Source of the DNA: an uncultured Spirochaetales bacterium
GTDB lineage: Bacteria; Spirochaetota; Spirochaetia; Sphaerochaetales; Sphaerochaetaceae
Direction of reading: 5' to 3'
Assembly (NCBI GenBank): GCA_949292445.1
Contig: CASEZU010000070.1
Location: 19,194-83,193, forward strand
Length of the DNA stretch: 64,000 bases
Below are positions 26,278 through 36,000 of the stretch, piece after piece. Below the pieces are notes generated by a model, which saw only the letters and a list, made by a program, of their open reading frames with translations, searched no databases and had not been told where the DNA came from. The translations under genes and the position numbers were made by a program. Every line of letters begins with the position of its first letter. The first letter of the stretch is position 1.

Positions 26278-26499
26278 TTACTTCTCGATGGTGACTTCCC
26301 ACTCGCCTTCACCGACTTCCTCGATGTCGACGTTGTAGCCCTGGCTTCTTGCCCAGTCCGGGACATTCTTCATAGCGCATGTATGGTCGATTCCGACAAC
26401 AAGGATATCGCCCTTCTGCATTCCCTCGAGCTCTTTCTGAGTCTTCATGAGTGGTACGGGGCAAGCCTCTCCGAGGCAGTCAAGATAACGTTCAGCCAT
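26278..26499 (-). CDS. tusA: TusA-family sulfur carrier protein
   Basis: TusA-like proteins carry persulfide sulfur on a conserved Cys. Seen: LDCLGEACPVPLMKTQKEL with the CPxP motif near residue 15, then the short two-layer alpha/beta fold. Length 73 is typical. TAAGGAGG precedes the ATG. First gene of the operon with the YeeE/YedE transporter, where it probably accepts sulfur entering the cell. Confidence 0.93.
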   Translation of the reverse strand: MAERYLDCLGEACPVPLMKTQKELEGMQKGDILVVGIDHTCAMKNVPDWARSQGYNVDIEEVGEGEWEVTIEK

Positions 26500-26653
26500 A
26501 TTAAGATCCTCCTTACAGCTGTATTTGATTCTGCGTAAGTCAACCAGTCAAAATGTGAAGTGTCCATCGAGAAAAGATCGGAACTATGAGAGGGACTATA
26601 TTCTGCAAGGAAAAAACTGTGTTTTGTGCGAAATTATGGCACATGGCAAAGGA

Positions 26654-26683
26654 AATGGGGCCCGCTTGATACGGACCCCATGA
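26654..26683 (-). terminator. hairpin after the sugar ABC operon
   Basis: ATGGGG-CCG pairs with CGG-CCCCAT around a 7-base loop, with one internal mismatch. On the minus strand it is followed by ATTTCC. It lies 22 bases past the stop of the binding-protein gene. The rest of the 206-base gap up to tusA holds the presumed tusA promoter; I saw nothing else there. Confidence 0.6.
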
Positions 26684-26704
26684 TCTCATGTCCTGCGTGC
26701 TGTA

Positions 26705-27967
26705 TTACTCAGCCGCCTTCACATCGGGGTATGCGATGATGATGTCATTGACAATCCTGTCGATCGCCTCATCAACTGTGATCTCTCCGACGATTGCCTG
26801 AGTCCAGTTGTCCCTGATGGTGTTGCCATATGAGGAACCCGGATGGTTGACCTGGATGATGAGGTCCTCGTTAGGCGCATTGGAAGAAGCAGCAAGCTCC
26901 TGCTGGAACACGGCAAGCTCCTTGAGGTTGTAGTCCACATCGAGCGTGGTGACGCCTGAGAGGTAGTTCGCATCCGCGAGATACTGCTTGTAGTTCTCCG
27001 GCTCGTAGAACCACTTCACGAATTCGATGGCTTCCTTTTCCTGACCCGTTCCATCGAAAACACTGAGGAGGTTGCCGCCGATCATCGTGGCCTTTTCCTT
27101 TGCATAAGGCATGAGGACAGGTGCCCACTCGAAATCGGTGATGTTTTCAGCGAAATCAGTGAGGCTCCAGTTGCCGCCGAGGTGAGCAGCGACGCGGCCT
27201 GACTTGAATGTATTGGCTGCTGTATCGACACCTACGATATCCGTATATGTCGCGATTCCCTCATTGACAAGGTTGATGATGAACTCCATGCCTTCCTTTG
27301 TCTCGGGAGAATCGAAAATAAGCGTATACGGATCATCTGCCGGAGTCAGCCTTGAGCCGAACTGATAGAGGATAGTCTGCATTCTCTGCTGTGCATGCTC
27401 GATGGCGATACCCTCGCATCCTGTGCGCTCCATGACTGTCTTCAGTGCTTCAACGAACTCATCCCATGTCCATCTCTCCTCCTCGCTCTGCGGGTATGGA
27501 ACGCCTGCCTCATCCCAGAGCGTGGTGTTCAGGAAGAGCCCTACTGCGGTGCTGTTGAGCGTCGTGGAGATGAATCTGCCATCGCGTACACTGTAGTTCA
27601 TCGCGAAATCCTCAGGATTAAGTCCTGTCTCATCCAGCGGATAGAAGTTGTCGGTGAACTGCTCGAACGTGTTGGTCGTGTTCTTCACAAGTGCAGGAAG
27701 GGCGCGGGCACGGATCCTGTTTGAAATCTGCGTGGGAAGATCCGAGAGGGATATCTCATTGACCTCGGCCTGAATTCCCTTGTCCTTATACTCCTCGTTG
27801 AACCTTGCCACAGCTTTCTGCATCGGGGAACCCTCAGTGGTATCACCGGAAAGAAGGATTTCAAGAACAACGGTGTCTCCGTCGCTGCTGCTCTCTCCTG
27901 ATCCGCCCGCATAAAGAGGGACAAAGAGCGCAAGAACCATTAAACCGACAAGAATGATCTTTTTCAT
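26705..27967 (-). CDS. extracellular sugar-binding protein of an ABC transporter
   Basis: Family 1 solute-binding protein (MalE/MsmE type), 420 residues. It has a signal peptide (MKKIILVGLMVLALFVPLYA) but no lipobox Cys, so it is predicted to be soluble in the periplasm. Seen: VARFNEEYKDKGIQAEV, the WDEAGVPYPQSEEERWTWDEFVEALK stretch typical of sugar-binding proteins, FKSGRVAAHLGGNWSL, and KEAIEFVKWFYEPENY. It is the third gene after two permeases. The sugar is unknown; the surrounding GH28, GH88 and GH38 genes suggest plant or host oligosaccharides. Confidence 0.93.
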   Translation of the reverse strand: MKKIILVGLMVLALFVPLYAGGSGESSSDGDTVVLEILLSGDTTEGSPMQKAVARFNEEYKDKGIQAEVNEISLSDLPTQISNRIRARALPALVKNTTNTFEQFTDNFYPLDETGLNPEDFAMNYSVRDGRFISTTLNSTAVGLFLNTTLWDEAGVPYPQSEEERWTWDEFVEALKTVMERTGCEGIAIEHAQQRMQTILYQFGSRLTPADDPYTLIFDSPETKEGMEFIINLVNEGIATYTDIVGVDTAANTFKSGRVAAHLGGNWSLTDFAENITDFEWAPVLMPYAKEKATMIGGNLLSVFDGTGQEKEAIEFVKWFYEPENYKQYLADANYLSGVTTLDVDYNLKELAVFQQELAASSNAPNEDLIIQVNHPGSSYGNTIRDNWTQAIVGEITVDEAIDRIVNDIIIAYPDVKAAE

Positions 27968-27983
27968 ATATGCTCCTTTTTTA

Positions 27984-28817
27984 TTAGCCTTTGATTCCTG
28001 AAGACATGCTCGATGACATGATCTTCTTGTTGAATATGATGAAGATGACGAGGACCGGGATCATCGTCAGGACGGAAGCTCCCAAGAGGAGGCCCCAGTC
28101 AAGGGATATCGAATCCATGGCGCTTATGCTCCTGAGAGCGAGCTGCAGCGTGTACTTCTCCCTTGTGTAAAGCGAGATGAGCGGCCAAATGTAGTCATTC
28201 CATCTCCAGCGGAAGGAGAAGATGGAGAGGATCGCAACCTGGCTCATGCAGATGGGGAACATGATCCGGAAGAATATCGTGCCCTCATCAGCGCCGTCGA
28301 TCCTCGCCGCCTCAAGAAAGTCATTGGGAACCGAGACGAAGAACTGGCGCATGAGGAAAATACCTGTCATCGTGCCGATTGCCGGAACGATACAAGCCCA
28401 TAGGGAATCATACATGCCCAGTGCCCTTATGACCTCGAAGCTGGGGCTCATGATGATCTCAGTCGGGAGCATCGTCGTGGAGAGGAGGCAGAGGAAGAAG
28501 AATGACAGCCACTTTGCCTGGTACTTGGCGAGAGCGAAACCGCACATGCTGCTGAAGAGAACAGTGAAAACCGTCGCCACGACTGCGACAAAGAGGGAGT
28601 TGCCCATATACAGCATGATGTTGAAGCTGTCGAGCGCCTTCTGGAAATTGAGCAGTGTCGGCTCCTGCGGGAAAAGATGCAGCGGATAGCTGAAGAGCTC
28701 CGACGAAGGCTTGAAGGATGAGAATATCATCCAGACGCAGGGAAAGGCCCAGATAACCGCGAAAAGAATCGAGAGAGCGCTCTTTCCAGCTGATTTGAGT
28801 GTGTTTTTCCTGATCAT
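27984..28817 (-). CDS. sugar ABC transporter permease (MalG type)
   Basis: A 277-residue inner-membrane subunit with six predicted helices and the cytoplasmic EAA loop EAARIDGADEGTIFFRIMFP that docks the ATPase. It starts one base after the stop of the partner permease and is followed by the binding protein 16 bases on. No ATPase gene is in the cluster, so a shared MsmK/UgpC-type ATPase elsewhere is expected. Confidence 0.94.
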   Translation of the reverse strand: MIRKNTLKSAGKSALSILFAVIWAFPCVWMIFSSFKPSSELFSYPLHLFPQEPTLLNFQKALDSFNIMLYMGNSLFVAVVATVFTVLFSSMCGFALAKYQAKWLSFFFLCLLSTTMLPTEIIMSPSFEVIRALGMYDSLWACIVPAIGTMTGIFLMRQFFVSVPNDFLEAARIDGADEGTIFFRIMFPICMSQVAILSIFSFRWRWNDYIWPLISLYTREKYTLQLALRSISAMDSISLDWGLLLGASVLTMIPVLVIFIIFNKKIMSSSMSSGIKG

Positions 28818-28818
28818 A

Positions 28819-29712
28819 TCAATACTCCGCCTCCTGCTTCGCGTTCACGCACGTCTGCAGATACGAAACTGCGAGAAGAATCACGAACATGACCATCGAG
28901 GCCGCACTCGAGTATCCGACATCCAGCCTTTCGAATCCTGTCTTGTAGATGTACTGGATCATATATGTGGTAGCCGTTCCAGGGCCTCCGTTGGTAAGCG
29001 TGAGAGGCATTGCGAAGACCTTGAACGAACCGACGATCTCAAGAAGTATGACCATGAAGGAAAGCGGCTTGAGGGCTGGAAGCGTTATGACCCTGAACTG
29101 CTGCCACCACGAAGCCCCGTCTATCCTCGCCGCCTCATAGAGATCCTGAGGAACCTGCTTGATGCCGCCGATGAATATGAGCATATTCACACCGCAGCCT
29201 GACCAAGCGCTCGCGACTATTGTCGTAATGAATGCAGACGTGGGATTCGAGAACCATTTGACGGGTTCGGCGCCTGCGACAGTCAGCACATAGTTGATGA
29301 AGCCGTAGCTTTCTGAGAAAAGCCATTTCCAGGTGACACCGACCATGATGGAGGAAAGCAGCGTCGGCCAGTAGACGAGAATACGGGTGATGGCATTGCC
29401 TTTGATCTTGTCATTGGCCAGAAGAAGGGCCAGCGCCAGCGAGACGATGTAGCAAAGCGGAACGCTGACCACAGTGTATTTCACTGTGTTGAAGAGGACG
29501 GAGTAATACTCCGCATCATGGAAGAGGCGGTCATAGTTCTGCAGGCCGATGAAATCCATGCGCCCGAGCCCGTTGTAATTGGTGAAGGAATACCAGACAC
29601 CGATGATGGCCGGGATCAGGAAGAAGACAATGAAAAGGATTATATTAGGGGCACAGAAGATCAATGCCCAACGCTGATACCGGGAATATCCTGGTTTCTT
29701 TTGTTTTTTCAT
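28819..29712 (-). CDS. sugar ABC transporter permease (MalF type)
   Basis: A 297-residue permease from ATG 29712, chosen because GGAGGAG lies just upstream and the upstream in-frame ATG (29835) would run through the AT-rich promoter region. Six helices; EAA loop EAARIDGASWWQQFRVITLPAL. The first helix follows the basic KKQKKPGYSRYQRW start typical of this family. First gene of the permease-permease-binding protein operon, divergent from the GH28 gene. Confidence 0.93.
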   Translation of the reverse strand: MKKQKKPGYSRYQRWALIFCAPNIILFIVFFLIPAIIGVWYSFTNYNGLGRMDFIGLQNYDRLFHDAEYYSVLFNTVKYTVVSVPLCYIVSLALALLLANDKIKGNAITRILVYWPTLLSSIMVGVTWKWLFSESYGFINYVLTVAGAEPVKWFSNPTSAFITTIVASAWSGCGVNMLIFIGGIKQVPQDLYEAARIDGASWWQQFRVITLPALKPLSFMVILLEIVGSFKVFAMPLTLTNGGPGTATTYMIQYIYKTGFERLDVGYSSAASMVMFVILLAVSYLQTCVNAKQEAEY

Positions 29713-29805
29713 CGCTCCTCCTTTTGCAGATGAAAATTGCATTTTTTTCCTTATGATAATGGCAAAATCCAAAATTAGTACTCTAATTTTTGTCATATTC
29801 CATAC

Positions 29806-29822
29806 CATATATTGTAAAATTT
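29806..29822 (+). repeat. direct repeat copy 1, candidate operator
   Basis: CATATATTGTAAAATTT matches a second copy at 29950-29966 with one mismatch (17 bp, 144 bp apart). Such same-orientation sites are typical of AraC-family binding, which is an inference here. Confidence 0.55.
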
Positions 29823-29949
29823 GCTTTTTAAGCATTAAAAATACGCAAAATAAGCATCATTTTGCAATTTTGTATGGAGCAAAGGGCCGTTTTCCTGGAA
29901 ATCAGGACAAAATATGAATAATATAATTCTATAAACAAATAATTACTTG

Positions 29950-29966
29950 CATATATTGTGAAATTT
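29950..29966 (+). repeat. direct repeat copy 2, candidate operator
   Basis: CATATATTGTGAAATTT, 16 of 17 identical to the copy at 29806. It lies just 5' of the TTGACA at 29971, a position suited to activation of the GH28 gene. Confidence 0.55.
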
Positions 29967-30020
29967 TACTTGACAAATATCCTGTGACACCCAGAAATCT
30001 AAGGTATTAAGGATATTCAC

Positions 30021-32015
30021 ATGGAACTCGATTTCACAGAACTCAAAGCACCTCTTGTCTTCAGGAAAACGCCGGAGATGACATACACGGATCTCTGTGC
30101 ATCACGGAGCGGGAACCGCATCGAACTTTATTTCAAGGCAGCAGCCGGCGATGGGGAGACTGTTCTCTCAAGCTGGACGGAGGACATGATCAGATGGAGC
30201 ACGCCGGAAAAGGCTGAATGGCCCGGAAAGGAAGAGGCTGTGGCATGCGGCCACATTATCGCGGAGGAAGCTGAAGGGCTTGTGGCATACAGCCTGGAGG
30301 ATCATGCCCGCACCCCGCTCGACCTCGATTCAGAGCGAGTGGGAGGAAAAGGTGCAAAACCCGCCAGTCCCAGCGCTGTCAGCTTCGGTAATTTCACATA
30401 TCTTTTCTACATCATCGGCGGCTCCATTGCCGTAGCTGCGACAGCTGATGGAGTGAACTACATCTCATTCCTCCGCGATGAGCCGACATATCCTGAGAAC
30501 GGGACAATATATGAAGGCGATTACTACCGCCCCCTCCCCTTCCATGAATATATAAAGCCGGAACCGGTACCTTCCGGGGACAATGTCTTTGATGTCAGAT
30601 CATTCGGAGCTGTCCCGAGCATGACATTCATCTCAACACCGGCCTTCAGGGCCGCACTGGAAAAAGCGGCGAAGTGCAGGGGCACTGTCGTCGTAGACGG
30701 CGGCTATTACTGCGTCTCCACTCTCACAATCCCCTCCGGTGTCACCCTCTTCATCGCCTATGGAAGCGCAATTGTGGCCTCGAGGGATCTCTCGCGCTAC
30801 CGCAACATGATGATCGGCTGCATAGATGCAGAGGACGTCACGATACGCGGAGGCGGAAAGATCATCGGCAACGGCGAGTATTTTGTCCACCTGCCGCTCA
30901 GGCGCCCGCGCCTCAAGCCGCTTGATTACTTCAGGCTGCCTCCCATCCCGTATGATCCCATGGGGTATCCTGTGGACTCTGCCCGCTATGCATACAGATC
31001 GCGCATCCGCTATGCATTCGATCCGTACGGAAACGGGGGAGAGGAAGTCGAGCGTCCGCTCAACAATGTCTGGATCCGCGGAAGCCGCAATGTGCTGATC
31101 GAGAACATAGTGATCGAGGACTCGTTCGAATGGACACTCAATCTCGAGTTCTCCAGGAATGTGAAGGTTCGCAATGTCGTTGTCAATGACAACCGGCACG
31201 TCGCCAATACTGACGGAATCGACATCACAAGCAGCATCGATGTGGACATCGAGCACTGCTTCATATCCTCCGCCGATGACGGAATATGCATCAAGGCACC
31301 CCGCTACCAGGAGCATGATGACAGAGCAGCGGAAGGTGTCAGCGGCGAGCTGGGGCCTACGGAGAATGTGAGGATACGCGACTGCACTGTGATGACTGTG
31401 ATGAATGCATTCAAGATCGGTACAGGCACCTTCTATGATGTGAGGAATATCAGCGTGGAGGACTGCACCTTCATGCTTCCCGATATCTTCCCCGGATCGA
31501 CTTCCGGAATCGCTGTCGAATGCGCTGACGGCGGCACCGTCGAGGATGTTGCGGTGAGGAATATAAGGATGGACAGCATCTGCTGCCCCATCTTCATCAT
31601 GCTCAACCGGCGCAACTGCGATGGCTTCCTCTCCGAGGATGATGAGAGAAGGAGAATGAAAGGAGGAAGGATCAGGAACGTCACAATAGAGAATGTCGAG
31701 GCAAGAAAAGCCGAGATGCCGAGCATCATCACAGGATTCCATGATGAGGAGAGCGGCACTACAGGATACATCGAGGATGTGACTGTCAGGAATTTCAGCT
31801 GCCGCTATGCAGAAGACAGGGAGGTGATCAGCATCAGGAAGAAGATCCATGAGAGCATCACCGATTATCCTGAGGCAAACTCCTTCGGAGATGTACCGGC
31901 ATATGGAATCTACGTGCGACATGCGAAGAACATTGCTCTGAGCGGCATCAGCATAGATCCGAGGAGCACAAATACAAGGGAATGCATCGTCACAGATGAT
32001 GCAGAGCTCAGATGA
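30021..32015 (+). CDS. GH28-type (polygalacturonase-like) beta-helix glycoside hydrolase
   Basis: Residues about 195-640 form a right-handed parallel beta-helix of the pectin-lyase fold. GH28 signatures are present: HVANTDGIDI (NxD), SSADDGICIK (DDG), and a later FKIGT in the position of the RIK motif. The start VFDVRSFGAVPS is the classic opening of the fold. An N-terminal domain of about 190 residues with beta-propeller-like content (NRIELYFKAAAG, SAVSFGNFTYLFYIIGG) precedes it; its role is unknown. No signal peptide, so probably intracellular. AAGGATATTC upstream of the ATG gives a Shine-Dalgarno. Substrate is likely a galacturonide or rhamnose/uronide oligomer. Confidence 0.88.
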   Translation: MELDFTELKAPLVFRKTPEMTYTDLCASRSGNRIELYFKAAAGDGETVLSSWTEDMIRWSTPEKAEWPGKEEAVACGHIIAEEAEGLVAYSLEDHARTPLDLDSERVGGKGAKPASPSAVSFGNFTYLFYIIGGSIAVAATADGVNYISFLRDEPTYPENGTIYEGDYYRPLPFHEYIKPEPVPSGDNVFDVRSFGAVPSMTFISTPAFRAALEKAAKCRGTVVVDGGYYCVSTLTIPSGVTLFIAYGSAIVASRDLSRYRNMMIGCIDAEDVTIRGGGKIIGNGEYFVHLPLRRPRLKPLDYFRLPPIPYDPMGYPVDSARYAYRSRIRYAFDPYGNGGEEVERPLNNVWIRGSRNVLIENIVIEDSFEWTLNLEFSRNVKVRNVVVNDNRHVANTDGIDITSSIDVDIEHCFISSADDGICIKAPRYQEHDDRAAEGVSGELGPTENVRIRDCTVMTVMNAFKIGTGTFYDVRNISVEDCTFMLPDIFPGSTSGIAVECADGGTVEDVAVRNIRMDSICCPIFIMLNRRNCDGFLSEDDERRRMKGGRIRNVTIENVEARKAEMPSIITGFHDEESGTTGYIEDVTVRNFSCRYAEDREVISIRKKIHESITDYPEANSFGDVPAYGIYVRHAKNIALSGISIDPRSTNTRECIVTDDAELR

Positions 32016-32934
32016 TGACCTCCCTGCCGCTGCTGCCGCGGTCTTCACGGTAGCGGCGCGGTGTCATGCCTGTGTAGCTCCGGAAGATGCGGCTGAACTG
32101 AGAGAAAGAGGTGAAGCCGCATTTCTCGGAGATGCTCTGTATCTGTTCGTTGGTGGAAGCGAGGAGTTCTTTCGCCTTGACCACCCTCACCTGCTGGATG
32201 TAATGGACGAGGCTGTAGCCTGATATCTCCTTGAACATGCGGGAAAGGTAGCAGCTCGAGATGAAGAACTTGTCTGCCAGGCCGTTGAGGGAGAGATTCT
32301 CGCTGTAGTGATCGGAGATGTAAGAGGAAATCGAATAGATCTTGTGCGTGATCGAATCGAACTCCTTGTTCGTGTAGAGGTTCTCCTTCTCCCTGATCGT
32401 CTCAGAGAGACGGTGGAGGAAAATTCCGCAGGCTGAGACAGTGAAAGCCCGGGATGCTGCACCTAGCCGCAGATCCTCGTGAAACGCATCTCTCAGGATG
32501 TCGACGATGTGCCTCACTACATCGCGGTCAAAGCGGAAGACCGGCACCTCCGTCTCGAATGGCTCGAGGATGAAGCGTGCAGCCTCGGGAGAAAGCGAGG
32601 AGAGCCAGTCGGAGGAGAATGCGATGTATATGCGGCGTACGACATATTCATCGAAGTATGCGCACTTATGCATGATACCCGGCTTTATGAGGACAATATC
32701 ACCCTCATAGAGGGCGTAATACCTTCCTTCCAGGAAATACCCGGAGGAATGATCGAGGAGGATGTAGGCTTCATAGAATGAGTGGCTGTGCTGGAATTCC
32801 ATGCTGGCCTTTCTCGGCCTTATGTTGCTGTCGAGGTGCAGGAAAAACGCACCCTCAGGCGAATTGACGGTTATCTCATACTTGCCATTGAAGAAATCAT
32901 CATCCTCATACATATGTAGAAAAGAATATCCCAT
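32008..32934 (-). CDS. AraC-family transcriptional regulator
   Basis: About 308 residues: an N-terminal cupin sugar-sensing domain (EFQHSHSFYEAYILLDHSSGYFLEG, YALYEGDIVLIKPGIMHKC) and a C-terminal double HTH (LSLNGLADKFFISSCYLSRMFKEISGYSLVHYIQQVRV, and the second helix pair QSISEKCGFTSFSQFSRIFRSYTGMTPRRYR, positions about 220-300). I start at ATG 32934; ATG 32913 is a possible alternative. The open frame to 33387 is not credible because it runs over the alpha-mannosidase start. Convergent with GH28 (8-base overlap), divergent from the mannosidase, so it probably regulates this glycan locus. Confidence 0.9.
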   Translation of the reverse strand: MGYSFLHMYEDDDFFNGKYEITVNSPEGAFFLHLDSNIRPRKASMEFQHSHSFYEAYILLDHSSGYFLEGRYYALYEGDIVLIKPGIMHKCAYFDEYVVRRIYIAFSSDWLSSLSPEAARFILEPFETEVPVFRFDRDVVRHIVDILRDAFHEDLRLGAASRAFTVSACGIFLHRLSETIREKENLYTNKEFDSITHKIYSISSYISDHYSENLSLNGLADKFFISSCYLSRMFKEISGYSLVHYIQQVRVVKAKELLASTNEQIQSISEKCGFTSFSQFSRIFRSYTGMTPRRYREDRGSSGREVII

Positions 32935-33045
32935 GCCCCGCAAGAGGTAAAGCAATGGGAACAATGACAGATGGTTGCATTGCCATTCATTTAATGCAGA
33001 AAATGATGTTTGCATTTCTTTCCGGGATACCCGGCAGGAGGAACA

Positions 33046-36000
33046 ATGAAAAGCAGGAAAGACAGAGCCGCGGCAATACTGGACTACCTTGAGAAAGCCA
33101 TGTTCAGGAACAGCTGCATTGTGGATGGAATGGAAACGGCTGCCTGGCATTATGGAATGCCTGTCACGTTTCCGCCGGAGAACATAGAGTGGAAGCCCTT
33201 CGGAAGATACGGGACATGGGGAGGAAGCGATCTCCATTTCCTCTTCCGCTGCAGGGTATGCGGAAGGGAGGGCCGGCCCCTCATGGTTTCGCTGCAGACA
33301 GGTGACACGAATGTCTGGAATCTGGACAATCCGCAGATCCTCATGTATCTCAACGGCAAGCTGAGGTCGACAATGGATGCGGGGCATCAGACAGCGCTCC
33401 TTTCAGAAAAATGCGGCAGTGATGAGACTTTTGAGCTGGGATTCTACGCATACTCGAACAAGAGCGAACCTCTCTGCACGTTCCGCGTCACGGCAGCAGA
33501 ACCGGATGCGGAGACTATAAGACTCTATTTTGATATCAGGAACATCATGGAGGCCGCTGAGCTCCTGCAGCAAGATGACGAAGCCTATATCGCGGCATAC
33601 AAGGCCCTGGATGCGGCAATAGATGTCCTCGATACAAGATCATATGCGCTTCTCGACGGGAGTACCGGCAAGGCAAGGAAGATCCTCGCTGAATACATGG
33701 ATTCACGCCCTGAGTCCGTACCGGCTGTCTGGGCGGTCGGCAGCACGCACATAGATGTGGCATGGAAATGGCCGGTGCGCCAGACTGAGGAAAAAGCAGT
33801 AAGAAGCACGCTCACAGCGCTGAATCTCATGGATCGCTACCCGGAGTTCAGATTCCTTTTCACGCAGCCCGTGCTCTATGAAGCGGTGAGGAAGCTCCGC
33901 CCTGACATCTTCAGCAGGATACTGGAAAGGATCAGGGAAGGACGCTGGGAGGCTGAAGGAGGAATGTGGCTTGAAAGCGACTGCAGCCTGACAGGCGGAG
34001 AATCGCTCGTGCGCCAGATCATCAAAGGAAAGAGGTATTTCACAGAAGTGCTGGGCGCGCCTGAGTCCGTCATACTGTGGCTGCCCGATGCCTTCGGCTT
34101 CAATGGCAATATCCCCCAGCTGATGAGGAAATCCGGGCTGAAGTATTTCATGACGACGAAAATCAACTGGAGCGACACGCACCGCTTCCCGTATGACATA
34201 TTCACCTGGAAGGGAATCGACGGAAGCGAGGTCCTCGCCTACTTCATCTCCACCACGGATTACGATCCCTCCGGAGAGATAAAGGACTATTTCACGACTT
34301 ACAACGGCCTGCAGGATGCCTCACAGATCAAGGGCACATGGCAGCGCTTCACAAATAAGGATGTCACCAGCGACGTGCTGACCTGCTTCGGCTACGGCGA
34401 TGGAGGCGGCGGCACCACCTATGAGATGATTGAGAACTCAAGACGCCTTTCAAAGTCGGTGGCAGGATGTCCGAGGACAGTGATCAGAGGTGCAAGGGAG
34501 TTCTTTGAACACCTTGAGAAGAACATGGACAGAAGCCGTCTTCCCAAATGGGCCGGAGAGCTCTATTTCGAGTACCACAGGGGAATACTCACCAGTATCG
34601 CTGAGGAGAAGAAATGGAACAGGAAGATCGAGAACCTCACCCACGATGCGGAGGCGCTGTCGGCAATGGCACCGCTGCCGTATCCCGGAGATGAATTCAC
34701 TGCAGTCTGGCAGACAATCCTGCTGAACCAGTTCCACGACATACTCCCCGGCTCGGCAATCGACGAGGTCTATGAGACGGCCTTCAGGGAATATGGTGAG
34801 GCCGAGAAGATGGACCGGGAGATAATCTCGAGAGCTCTCAGCTCATTCGCATCTGAAGGAGAGAGCTGTCTTGCGGCTGCGAATGCCTCAGGCCATGAGC
34901 GCACCGCTCTTGTGGAGTTCGGCCGCGCGCTTGAGGGCTTCAGGAAGCAGAAGACATATGACGGGCGTTACCTCTACCTTGCTGAAAAACTCCCGGCATA
35001 CGGAATCGGCATTATCTCAGAAGAGAGCGAAGAATGGGGGAATGTGCTAGAGGGAACGGCCTCTTCATTCGAGACTCCATTCTATGCTGTAAGGATCTCG
35101 GCAAATGGCACGATCTCATCGCTTTATGACAAGGTGAATGAACGCGAAGTGATCGCATCCGGCATGGAAGGCAACAGGATTGTCTCCTATGAGGACAGGC
35201 CGGTAAAGTACGACAACTGGAACCTGGAGGATTACCACCTCAGAAAACCCTACCAGTGGGATTGCTGCAGCGCCCCCTCGGTCATTGAGAACGGACCGCT
35301 CCGCGCCGTGGTAGAGATCACATTCTCATCGCTCTCATCGAAGCTGACTGAAAGGATCGTATTCTACAGACATACAGGACGAATAGACTTCACGTCATTC
35401 CTCGACTGGGACGGCGACCATCAGCTTGTGAAAGCGGAATTCCCGGTAGATGTCCATGCATTCAGTGCGGACTATGAGATACAGTTCGGCTCAATCACAA
35501 GGAGCACGACTGACAACACTGACTGGGACAGGGCCAGGTTCGAGGTACCGGCACAGCGCTGGTGTGACCTCTCCGAACCGGGCTATGGCGTGTCACTTCT
35601 TACAGACAGCCGCTATGGATACAGCATCAAGGAGAATGTCATGACAGTCTCGCTGCTGAAATCCGGGACATTCCCCGCGCTAAAGGCCGACAGGGGTCAC
35701 CACGAGTTCACATACTCCCTCTACCCACATGCCGGGACCTGGAGGGAGGCCGGAACCATCATGGAGGCCGAGGATCTCGCAAGAGGCGCTTATCCGTTCC
35801 TTTCCGGAAAAATTGAGCCGGTGTCATTTGCCTCATCTGACTGCCCAAATGTCGTAATAGATACAATAAAGCAGGCTGAGGACGGAAACGGAATTGTCAT
35901 CAGGGCATATGAGGCTTATGGAATGAGGAACAAGGCAGTGATCAGGACACAGGCAGAAGGAATGATCTATGAGTCAGATCTGCTTGAGCGTAAGACAACT

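Larger units (their letters stand above)
29713..30020. promoter_or_regulatory. AT-rich divergent control region between ABC operon and GH28 gene
   Basis: This 308-base stretch has no gene and is much more AT-rich than its surroundings. It contains a consensus-like TTGACA at 29971-29976 towards the GH28 gene and a long-spaced direct repeat (listed separately). The AraC-type regulator encoded at 32 kb is a natural candidate to act here. Promoter positions are only tentative. Confidence 0.6.

Noticed and set aside
30633..32048. 471-codon minus-strand open frame across the GH28 gene
   Set aside because: Shadow of a strongly supported GH28 gene, with no family similarity, and it conflicts with the AraC gene.
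32935..33387. Extension of the AraC regulator by 151 residues upstream
   Set aside because: The extra residues lack homology to any AraC cupin domain and overlap the start of the alpha-mannosidase gene on the other strand.
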